From Cohaesibacter celericrescens (GTDB lineage Bacteria; Pseudomonadota; Alphaproteobacteria; Rhizobiales; Cohaesibacteraceae), in assembly GCF_002866925.1 (NCBI RefSeq), contig NZ_PKUQ01000050.1, positions 85,810 to 149,809 of the forward strand: DNA of 64,000 nucleotides, read 5' to 3'. Shown piece by piece: positions 8,310 through 16,151 of this stretch. Positions within the stretch are counted from its first letter, which is position 1. The number at the start of each line of letters is the position of its first letter. Under the pieces are notes generated by a model, which did not search any database, had not been told where the DNA came from, and saw only the letters and a list, made by a program, of their open reading frames with translations. The translations under genes were made by a program, and so were the position numbers.

Positions 8310-11300
8310 TCCTGTCGGGAGAATTGAGCAATTCTTCAATCAAATCATTATGAACCGAAGGATCAACGCGGTTCTGTTCTGGGCTCGTTGTCTCCTGCTG
8401 CGTTGGGCGAACGGTTCTAATCTGTGGCAACGTAAACAGAGCTTCAGGCAACACCCGCGGTTGTATCAGGATAGGGTCTTGAGCCGCATCGCCCAAAAGC
8501 CCATCAATGCCCAAAAGAGTTGCACCATCAGCATCGGGCTTAAGCTCTTGAAGCGGCCGGATTTCGATGCCATTTTGCACCCGCCCATTGCCATCATCCG
8601 ATTGTGATTGTTGCTGAATGCGCTGAGCATCCCGCTCGGCTCTTTGCGCCTCGGCAGCCAATCGTTCAGCTTCAGCGCGCGCAGCCTCCACGCGGACTGC
8701 CTCTTGGTCAGCCTTACGTTGCGCTTCGGTTGCCAAACGAGCCTTTTCTATCGCAATTTTGCGCGCTTGAGCGGCTTTGAATTCCAATTCGGCTTTTCGT
8801 TCATTCTCTGCGCGCAGCGCTGCTTGGGCTTCGCGTCGGGCCCTTTCTTCGGCGGCCTTGCGTTCAGCGTCAGCTTGACGTGCGGCGTCAGCTTTGCGGG
8901 CCGCTTCTTCATCCAGACGCGCTTTTTCAAGAGCCGCCTTTTGTGCCGCTTCCGCTATGCGGGCTTGTTCAGCTTTTTGCTTTGCCAACAACTCTTGCAA
9001 TTGTTTCCGCTTGGCAGCGGCCTCGGCCTTGCGTTGTGCTTCGAGACGGAGTGCTTCTTGTTTCGCAGTTTCAACCGCTTGTTCAGCGGCCAAAGCAGCC
9101 TCTTGACGGTGTTTTGCCTGCTCACGATACAGACGCAATAGGCGGCGCATTCGTTCTTTTTCCAAAATATCCGCTTGCAACCGCTCGACGCGATCAACCT
9201 CGCGTTCAAAGGCCCGAATGCTGAGATAGCCGGTAAAGGGCGCAACATCGACAACACGACTTGGCGCATCAAGATCCCCAGAGAAGACCAAACCAACTTC
9301 AGGCTGGGCACCTGTCACGGCATCCTCCTCATTGGGCTCAACCTTGATGGACCAATCGCCATTGATCGTCTGAGCCGATAAATCAATCATCAGATTGCCA
9401 CGGGATTGCAGTATGTCCGCATCGGCCTGAATGTTGTTTGCACGCAGGGCCCCCCCCGCAATGCGAAAGGCACCCGCAAGATTGGATACCCGCGTTGAAC
9501 CTGCATCCATATGCGCCGTGAATGCCTTGGCTATATCATCGTTTTTCAGCTCCAAGCCTTTATCTACGGCCCGCACCACCAGCTCAAAAGCCTGCGGATT
9601 GATGTAATTCAACACCCCGTCTGTAAGCGTGAATGTGCCATTGCCAGACAATCCCGATACAAGCCCCGCCAAAGACCGCCCCTGTGTCTCGACATTAAAA
9701 TTGACATCCATCTGCCCATTGGCAACAGCGCGACCATCGCGTTCCCAAACAAAGGGTGCCAATGCCATATCGGTGACACGCAGATGCGACTTCAGAACAG
9801 CTTCCCCATTTACATTTTCAAGCTGCAAGCCACCTATAGCTGCGCCCCCTTCCAAAAGGGCGTCAAAATTGCTGACGACAACTTCATTATCGCGCCAAAT
9901 CAGGTCAAACTTTGGTTGTTGGAAAATATAGGGCGCGGCAAGTTCCAAACTGCGGGCTTTGACCCCGAGCACAATCTTGACCGGATGGGCATCGGCATCT
10001 GCCAATGGCGCAAGAAAAGCGGTATCGGGCCAACTGCGATCCAGCGATGTAAGGCGGCCCGCACCAACCACACTTTCACCAAGCCATATCCCGTCCAGAT
10101 CACCCAGTTCCAACTGGCCTTTCAAAAGCCTGTCTGTGATGGTTGTCTCATAGGTCAGTTGCCCCACAACCGGCTGTCCATCCCACTGACCTTCAAGGTT
10201 GTTGATCTTGCTCACGGCATCGGCATGATCCAAATCCGCCATCAGCTTAGCTGGCAAGGCGAGACCGGGATTGCTTAGCGAGATACCCGACGCCATTAAA
10301 TAGGGAGCCAAATCATCAATGTCCAAAGCAAGCTTGCCTTTGGTGCCGACACCCTCCTTGGCGCTATAACGCACCGTGCCGTCATACGTGAGCGACCCTT
10401 GCTCAGGTTGCAGAGACAGGGCCAATGACGCGCCTTCTGCAAGCACCCCTTTAACAACAACCCGAGAAGCAAGTGCAGGCAAGGCAATAGCATTGCTCCC
10501 CAGCCCGACAAGGCCAAGCAGCTTTTCGCCATCGGGATTGTTCACTTGCAAATCCAGCGCCAAATCATGATCGGCCCAATTGGCAAAGGACCCGTCCAAA
10601 TGGCCGCCAAAAGACACATCGCCACCGCCTAATAAGCCAGAGAGCTTTCCTTCAATCCCGCTGCCTTGAGTGCCGCCATCGATCGAAAAAGTAACATCTG
10701 CAGGAGACAAAGCCCCTTGCGCTTTGGCAAACCAGTCAGCAACGGGTTGCTCGGGCAGGAAGCGTGCAACAAGATCAGCGAGACCATTCAGATCATCAGC
10801 GCGCACTTGCCCTTCGAGACGGCCGCGCGGTGTTCCTGTCAAATTCTGCAAATTGCCTGACGTGGAAAGATACGCACCAGCGAAATCGTCGACAACGAGT
10901 TGGTCAATACGAATGTCACCATTGGCAAGACGGAGTTTGGCAGCCATTTTTTTGCCTTGAAAGTCCCCTGCCAGCAAACGGTCTGTTTCAATATCGAGGC
11001 TAATATCGCTCAACGGCGCGGCCTTGCCACTGGAGTTGGCCAATAGCAAAGACCCGATCCCCTGCACCACATCAAGATTGACCTGATCTGCCTTCAATTG
11101 CATGGTCAACGCACCTGATTTCTCGGCGGTGCCATCGCCCAAATACCAATCTATCTGCCCTCTGGCGCGATCGCCATTTATATCCAGATCCAATGACGCA
11201 ATCGAAATCTGATCAGACTTGACCACCACTTGACCACTCAAATCAAAAGGTTCAAGGCGCCCGCCTGGGGGCACATCCTTAAGCCACCATTTGGCAAAAG

Positions 11301-12570
11301 CCGAGGGTTGATCGGACCGAACGCGCGCCTCTCCCTCAAATACATGCTGGGAATTGACGCTGTCCATGCGCTGTGAAAACAGCCCCGCCATTGCAAACCG
11401 GGTTTGCCCCGGCAAATCAGCTTCCAATGTTTCAATCTGCCAACCATTGTCCACCAAACTGGCGTCCAGTTGCAGATTGCGAATAATACCACCACCCAGA
11501 ATGACACCGGGCACATCAAAACCGACACGCCCCGGCATCGGTGGAATAGGCATTTTAGTCAAACCATCCGCAAGCACACTGATGCCATGTTTCAAATCAA
11601 TTGGCGCATTGGGGCCCTCCCCTAGTGCTCGATCCAAATCAAGCTGGCGAGAGGAAACGACAACGTCAAAGCGCGGATTGACGCCAAAATCAATGGTCCC
11701 CGCCCCATTGAGGCGATAGGCCTGATCAACAGGACCGTGGGAAAATTCAAACTTGGGCAGAACCAAGGAGGATGCGGTCAAATCGCTTTCGCCGTTGAGC
11801 AGCCAAGGAACAGACTGTTCCTCCAATCCATCGATTTGATTGGTTAGTCTGGTCGTGCCGACATAATGATAACGACCATCTTCCTGTTCTTTCACATTGC
11901 CATCCATGGCAAGCGTGACGGGCAGGTTGACCGGCGTTAACAAGCTCTTGAGATGAAGGCCGGATTCGCTGGCAGAACCAGTCGAAAGCATCAGGGAATA
12001 TGGTTCTCCATCCATTTGGAAGGAGGTCTCGATTTTGTAAGGTCCGATCAGGCTTCGGGCTTGCAATGTCGCATTCAGCGACGTGATGTTCTTTGAACGG
12101 CCGGTGCTTTTATCGTCAAAGGCAATCCGCCCGTTTTCAACGCGCACATCATTGAGCTTGATTTTCTCCAGATCGATATCCCAAAGCTTGCCCTTGTCCT
12201 GCCGCCATGCAAATTGCCCTTGTTCATCCAGCTGCATCCGCAATATGGGCGAACGCAATGTCATGTCGACCACTTCAATTTTGCCCTGCAACAGCGGCAG
12301 CAATTCGATGCGCATATCAAACGTATCAACCACCAGAATGGGCGCTTCATTGTCTGGCCCGACATGCACACTTTCAAAATGCAAGTGCGGCAACGGCAGG
12401 ATTTGCATATCCGCCGCCCCCAAAACACGAACCGGCTGACCCAAGACAACCGTCGCTTCTCGCTCAAATGCTGCGCGATAAGAAGTCCAGTCGACAAAAA
12501 GCGGCCCAACCAGCGCCACGATCAACGCCAGCAAAAGCGTACCACCAATGGTGAAATACAGACTATTCAG
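8293..12570 (-). CDS. AsmA-family protein with long C-terminal coiled coil
   Basis: AsmA-family proteins are inner-membrane anchored, mostly periplasmic, lipid-transfer-like bridges affecting outer-membrane assembly. With the start chosen here the product is 1425 residues. A single N-terminal membrane anchor (residues 6-28) ends in the family hallmark PLFVDWTSYR; repeated AsmA beta-rich segments follow, and an AsmA_2-type region (NGTFTLTDGVLNYINPQAFELV) lies near residue 1000. From about 1118 to 1315 there is an unbroken Ala/Glu/Lys/Arg/Gln helix, then a Pro-rich tail. No ATG, GTG or TTG lies between the upstream in-frame stop and a TTG at 12534 that would cut the anchor. A CTG at 12568-12570 has AAGGAG exactly 8 bases before it and restores the usual family start, so I take CTG as initiator. 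It is not an indel artefact as far as the frame shows. Confidence 0.85.
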   Translation of the reverse strand: MNSLYFTIGGTLLLALIVALVGPLFVDWTSYRAAFEREATVVLGQPVRVLGAADMQILPLPHLHFESVHVGPDNEAPILVVDTFDMRIELLPLLQGKIEVVDMTLRSPILRMQLDEQGQFAWRQDKGKLWDIDLEKIKLNDVRVENGRIAFDDKSTGRSKNITSLNATLQARSLIGPYKIETSFQMDGEPYSLMLSTGSASESGLHLKSLLTPVNLPVTLAMDGNVKEQEDGRYHYVGTTRLTNQIDGLEEQSVPWLLNGESDLTASSLVLPKFEFSHGPVDQAYRLNGAGTIDFGVNPRFDVVVSSRQLDLDRALGEGPNAPIDLKHGISVLADGLTKMPIPPMPGRVGFDVPGVILGGGIIRNLQLDASLVDNGWQIETLEADLPGQTRFAMAGLFSQRMDSVNSQHVFEGEARVRSDQPSAFAKWWLKDVPPGGRLEPFDLSGQVVVKSDQISIASLDLDINGDRARGQIDWYLGDGTAEKSGALTMQLKADQVNLDVVQGIGSLLLANSSGKAAPLSDISLDIETDRLLAGDFQGKKMAAKLRLANGDIRIDQLVVDDFAGAYLSTSGNLQNLTGTPRGRLEGQVRADDLNGLADLVARFLPEQPVADWFAKAQGALSPADVTFSIDGGTQGSGIEGKLSGLLGGGDVSFGGHLDGSFANWADHDLALDLQVNNPDGEKLLGLVGLGSNAIALPALASRVVVKGVLAEGASLALSLQPEQGSLTYDGTVRYSAKEGVGTKGKLALDIDDLAPYLMASGISLSNPGLALPAKLMADLDHADAVSKINNLEGQWDGQPVVGQLTYETTITDRLLKGQLELGDLDGIWLGESVVGAGRLTSLDRSWPDTAFLAPLADADAHPVKIVLGVKARSLELAAPYIFQQPKFDLIWRDNEVVVSNFDALLEGGAAIGGLQLENVNGEAVLKSHLRVTDMALAPFVWERDGRAVANGQMDVNFNVETQGRSLAGLVSGLSGNGTFTLTDGVLNYINPQAFELVVRAVDKGLELKNDDIAKAFTAHMDAGSTRVSNLAGAFRIAGGALRANNIQADADILQSRGNLMIDLSAQTINGDWSIKVEPNEEDAVTGAQPEVGLVFSGDLDAPSRVVDVAPFTGYLSIRAFEREVDRVERLQADILEKERMRRLLRLYREQAKHRQEAALAAEQAVETAKQEALRLEAQRKAEAAAKRKQLQELLAKQKAEQARIAEAAQKAALEKARLDEEAARKADAARQADAERKAAEERARREAQAALRAENERKAELEFKAAQARKIAIEKARLATEAQRKADQEAVRVEAARAEAERLAAEAQRAERDAQRIQQQSQSDDGNGRVQNGIEIRPLQELKPDADGATLLGIDGLLGDAAQDPILIQPRVLPEALFTLPQIRTVRPTQQETTSPEQNRVDPSVHNDLIEELLNSPDRIIQLD

Positions 12571-12742
12571 AACCTTGTCTCCTTAAGGCCATGACCAGCA
12601 ACCAACAAGCCAACGGACATACATCAAAATCCGACCAGCGCGGATTTATCTTTCGCATAACGGCATCAAACACATAACGCCATATCAAGCCACAACAAAC
12701 GCTAGCAAAATGAACCCGTTGACCGCAAATCAGGAGTTGTCC

Positions 12743-14158
12743 TTACCCCAGATTTGGTAGCATTTTCCCCGGATTCATGATGTTCTTTGGATCAATGGCC
12801 TTTTTGATAGCCACCATATAGGCCAACGCAGGCCCAAACTCTTCCAACATATACTTCATTTTGCCCTGACCGACACCATGTTCACCTGTACAGGTCCCGC
12901 CCATTGAAATGGCGCGATGGGCCAGGCGCGACAAAAAGGCATCTGCTTTTTCTTGCTCAGCGGGACTTTCGGGGTCAAGCAACAACAACACATGGAAATT
13001 GCCATCCCCGACATGACCGACCGTTGTGGCGACAAATCCATTGTCTTCCAAATCCTGCTGCGTTTGCGTCACACATTCAGCGAGTCGGGAAATCGGCACA
13101 CAAGCATCTGTCGAAATGCCCTTGGCACCTGGCCGCAACTCATGCGATGCCCAATAGGCATCATGGCGCGCCGTCCACAACTTGGTTCGGTCTTCAGCAC
13201 GAGACGCGGATTGAAAATCGGATCCGCCGCAATCGGCAACGATCTCGCCGAATAATTCGATCTGTTCCGCCACACCCGTTTCTGTACCGTGGAATTCCAC
13301 CAGCAAGGTTGGTCGCTCGACCAGATCCAGTTTGGAATAGAGATTACACGCCCGTATTTGCATCACATCAAGCAATTCAATCCGCGCAATGGGAATCCCG
13401 CACTGAATGGTCATGATCGTGGCGTTGCAAGCACTTTCCAAATCAGGAAATCCACACATTCCGCCAGCAATGGCTTGCGGTATGCCCGACAGCTTCAGCG
13501 TCACTTCGGTAATAATGCCCAACGTGCCTTCGGATCCAACCAACAGACGGGTCAAATCGTAACCAGCAGAGCTTTTTTTGGCACGGCTCGCCGTTGTGAT
13601 GATTTTACCGTCAGGCATAACAGCCTTCAGCGAAACCACATTGTCTTTCATGGTGCCATAACGCACCGCATTGGTGCCCGAAGCACGTGTCGCAGCCATC
13701 CCCCCGAACGAAGCATCGGCACCGGGATCAATAGGGAAAAACAAACCTGTATCGCGCAAATAATCATTCAATTGCTTGCGCGTCACCCCCGCTTCAACCG
13801 TACAATTGAGATCCTCGGGATGCACTTCAACCACCGCATTCATCTGGGACAAGTCAATAGAAATGCCGCCAAACGGAGCGTTGAGATGGCCTTCAAGCGA
13901 AGACCCCGTACCAAACGCAATCACTGGCACGTCATGCTCGTTGCACAGCGTCACAACGTCAGAAACCTCTTGGGTGTTTTTGACAAAAACCACCCCATCC
14001 GGCATCTGATTTTTCAAATTTGTGGTCGTATGGCCATGCTGTTCTCTAAAGGACGCACCCGTCGTAAAGCGGTCGTCAAAACGCTGCTTAAGCAGATCAC
14101 ACACAGCAGCGGTTGCAGCATCATCTCTAACCCGGCTGAAATGAGGTTCGGTCACCAT
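12743..14158 (-). CDS. FAD-linked D-lactate dehydrogenase-like oxidase (LDHD/GlcD family)
   Basis: A 471-residue flavoprotein of the vanillyl-alcohol oxidase fold. The FAD-binding domain (residues 50-230) has FGTGSSLEGHLNAPFGG and the SFGGMAATRASG loop. The C-terminal FAD-oxidase domain ends with GGTCTGEHGVGQGKMKYM, the signature shared by D-lactate dehydrogenase (cytochrome), glycolate oxidase GlcD and D-2-hydroxyglutarate dehydrogenase. Length and motif spacing fit the LDHD group best; the exact 2-hydroxyacid substrate cannot be told from sequence. No glcE or glcF genes are near, which argues against glycolate oxidase. It is divergent from the ClC gene and lies 170 bases upstream of the asmA-like gene on the same strand. 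Confidence 0.88.
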   Translation of the reverse strand: MVTEPHFSRVRDDAATAAVCDLLKQRFDDRFTTGASFREQHGHTTTNLKNQMPDGVVFVKNTQEVSDVVTLCNEHDVPVIAFGTGSSLEGHLNAPFGGISIDLSQMNAVVEVHPEDLNCTVEAGVTRKQLNDYLRDTGLFFPIDPGADASFGGMAATRASGTNAVRYGTMKDNVVSLKAVMPDGKIITTASRAKKSSAGYDLTRLLVGSEGTLGIITEVTLKLSGIPQAIAGGMCGFPDLESACNATIMTIQCGIPIARIELLDVMQIRACNLYSKLDLVERPTLLVEFHGTETGVAEQIELFGEIVADCGGSDFQSASRAEDRTKLWTARHDAYWASHELRPGAKGISTDACVPISRLAECVTQTQQDLEDNGFVATTVGHVGDGNFHVLLLLDPESPAEQEKADAFLSRLAHRAISMGGTCTGEHGVGQGKMKYMLEEFGPALAYMVAIKKAIDPKNIMNPGKMLPNLG

Positions 14159-14289
14159 TATTTATCTTTCTTCTTTAGCCCTTGCATAAAACCGAACCTA
14201 GCAAAATTATTTCGAAAACAAAACCGCTTACCGCACTGCCGCATAGCAAATCTGCAATGCAATTTTCAACGATCCCCTTGAAAGAGGGC

Positions 14290-14317
14290 TTGGGATTTAT
14301 CCAACATTGCCTATACT
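14290..14317 (+). promoter_or_regulatory. Probable promoter of the ClC gene
   Basis: TTGGGA (14290-14295) and TATACT (14312-14317) are separated by 16 bases and lie about 70 bases before the ATG at 14386. They sit in the divergent gap between the FAD oxidase and the ClC gene. Support is the consensus match only. Confidence 0.45.
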
Positions 14318-14385
14318 GCCCCCATCGCCAGACTGAGCCATCTGATTCAATTGTTGCAGCAGCAAGAAGGACTGAGACAAGACTT

Positions 14386-16014
14386 ATGCGTTGGTTAAAC
14401 CCGTTGCAACTGTCAAAAAGCTGGATTGAACCCAACTGGCGTGTCTATCTTTCCACACAACAACCCAAATTGTGGTTTCTTGCGATTGTCATTGGCATGT
14501 TGGTTTCATGTGCGGCAATTGTCTTTCGTCTCGGCATTGGTGCGGTGCAGTGGCTCTGGCTTGGAACCAATAGCGAAAGTATTCTGACAGCGGTGCAAAA
14601 CACACCTGCATGGGTGGTTATCCTTGCCCCCACAATCGGTGGACTGGTTGTTGGTTTGTTTCTGGAATATGTCCACCCGATCAAACGAGCAGAAGCCGTG
14701 GCCGATGTTATCGAGGCCCGTGCCCATGGCGGCAAGGGGCTTCGCTTCTGGCAAGGGCTAGACAGCGCAGCGGTGACCATCATTTCACTGGGAGCTGGTG
14801 CCAGTGCTGGCCGTGAGGGGCCCATTGTGCATTTGGGAGCCAGCCTTGCCAAAATGCTTTGCGAGGCTTTTTCTCTCACACCGGCGTCCAAAAAAACGCT
14901 TCTGGCCTGTGGCGTCGCCAGTGCTGTTTCGGCTTCCTTTAACGCCCCCATCGCAGGGGTCTTGTTTGCCCATGAAGTCATTCTCGGCCACTATGCCCTG
15001 ACGGCATTTGTGCCCATTGTGCTCGCCTCTGCCATGGGCACTATGCTCTCACGCCTTTACTTTGGCGACATCGCAGCCTTTGATATTCCCGCCTATCAAA
15101 TCACATCCTACTGGGAAATGCCTGCCTTTGCGCTGCTTGGCCTGACATGCGCATTTGTCGCAGTTCTGTTCCAGTTCACCTTGATGGGCACAGACTGGGT
15201 CGCTCGACACGTCAAAATGCCCCTGCCCTTGCGCCCAGTGATAGGCGGCTTTCTGATTGGTTGCATAGCTCTCTATTATCCCGAAATACTCGGAGTCGGC
15301 TATGAAGCAACCGACAAAGCCCTGCACCAACAATTGCCACTGGCGATGCTGTTTGGTCTGATCATTGCCAAAACGGCAGCCACCGCGATCACACTAGCGT
15401 CGCGTTTTGGCGGCGGGATTTTCTCTCCTTCTCTCTATGTCGGTGCCATGACGGGCGGCACCTTTGGACTGATCGCTGCACAAGTTTTCCCCGATATGGC
15501 TTCAAGCCACGGCCTCTATGCCATTTTGGGCATGGGCGCGGTTGCCGCAGCGGTCTTGGGCGCGCCCGTATCCACCACTATGATTGTATTTGAGCTAACC
15601 GGCGGCTATGCCTTGTCTATCGCCCTGCTGCTCACAGTCTCCATCGCCACAGGCATCACTTTGGCACTGCATGGCCGCTCCTATTTCCATTGGCAACTGG
15701 AAATGCGCGGCATCTTCCTGCAAGAAGGTGCGCACAAATTTCTTGTCAAAGAAGTCAAGGTCGCCCAATTCTATAAACCCCTGCCAGAAAATGCCAAAGA
15801 AGAGCAACAGCTTTTGCCTCAAGGCGCACCAACCATTCGCCTCATGGACACATTGGAAAAGGCTCTCAAAGCCTTTGACGCTGTAGGAGGAGAGGATATC
15901 GCGGTTCTCGATCCTGAAGACAAAGGCCGGATCATCGGTTGGGCTCAACAGGTCCAAGCGTTACGCTATTTCAACGACAAGCTCATCAGCACCAATGTCG
16001 AAGAGCACCGCTGA
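14386..16014 (+). CDS. ClC-type chloride/proton antiporter
   Basis: A 542-residue ClC-family transporter that would exchange Cl- for H+ across the inner membrane, useful in acid or osmotic stress. Membrane helices occupy about residues 30-430. The anion-selectivity motifs are present: GAGASAGREGPIVH (with the gating glutamate of GREGP) and GGGIFSPSLYVGA (GxFxP). The gating glutamate supports an antiporter rather than a channel. The last ~110 residues are soluble with one recognisable CBS-like unit (LMDTLEKALKAFDAV...GRIIGWA); a full CBS pair is not evident. I start at the ATG at 14386; the frame stays open to 14182, but those 68 codons are non-conserved and contain the promoter. Confidence 0.93.
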   Translation: MRWLNPLQLSKSWIEPNWRVYLSTQQPKLWFLAIVIGMLVSCAAIVFRLGIGAVQWLWLGTNSESILTAVQNTPAWVVILAPTIGGLVVGLFLEYVHPIKRAEAVADVIEARAHGGKGLRFWQGLDSAAVTIISLGAGASAGREGPIVHLGASLAKMLCEAFSLTPASKKTLLACGVASAVSASFNAPIAGVLFAHEVILGHYALTAFVPIVLASAMGTMLSRLYFGDIAAFDIPAYQITSYWEMPAFALLGLTCAFVAVLFQFTLMGTDWVARHVKMPLPLRPVIGGFLIGCIALYYPEILGVGYEATDKALHQQLPLAMLFGLIIAKTAATAITLASRFGGGIFSPSLYVGAMTGGTFGLIAAQVFPDMASSHGLYAILGMGAVAAAVLGAPVSTTMIVFELTGGYALSIALLLTVSIATGITLALHGRSYFHWQLEMRGIFLQEGAHKFLVKEVKVAQFYKPLPENAKEEQQLLPQGAPTIRLMDTLEKALKAFDAVGGEDIAVLDPEDKGRIIGWAQQVQALRYFNDKLISTNVEEHR

Positions 16015-16037
16015 TGACAGTTTGGCATATTTTGCGC

Positions 16038-16064
16038 CTGACAAACCACATTTGTTGCTATAAT
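16038..16064 (+). promoter_or_regulatory. Probable promoter of uvrD
   Basis: A perfect TATAAT at 16059-16064 with CTGACA at 16038-16043 (15-base spacer; CCTGAC gives 16). It lies in the 137-base gap before the helicase gene. No clear alphaproteobacterial LexA box (GTTC-N7-GTTC) overlaps it. Confidence 0.5.
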
Positions 16065-16151
16065 GTTCTAATGCTGGATTCGGCAAGGCCCCGCCACCAT
16101 TAGAACCGAATGCATCCCTCTTGAACCGTTAATTTGGACCAGATTGTCTCC

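Noticed and set aside
13289..14281. 330-codon frame opposite the FAD oxidase
   Set aside because: Antisense shadow; the minus-strand gene has complete family motifs.
14182..14385. 68-codon N-terminal extension of the ClC frame
   Set aside because: Not conserved in character, overlaps the probable promoter, and the ATG at 14386 gives the usual family start.
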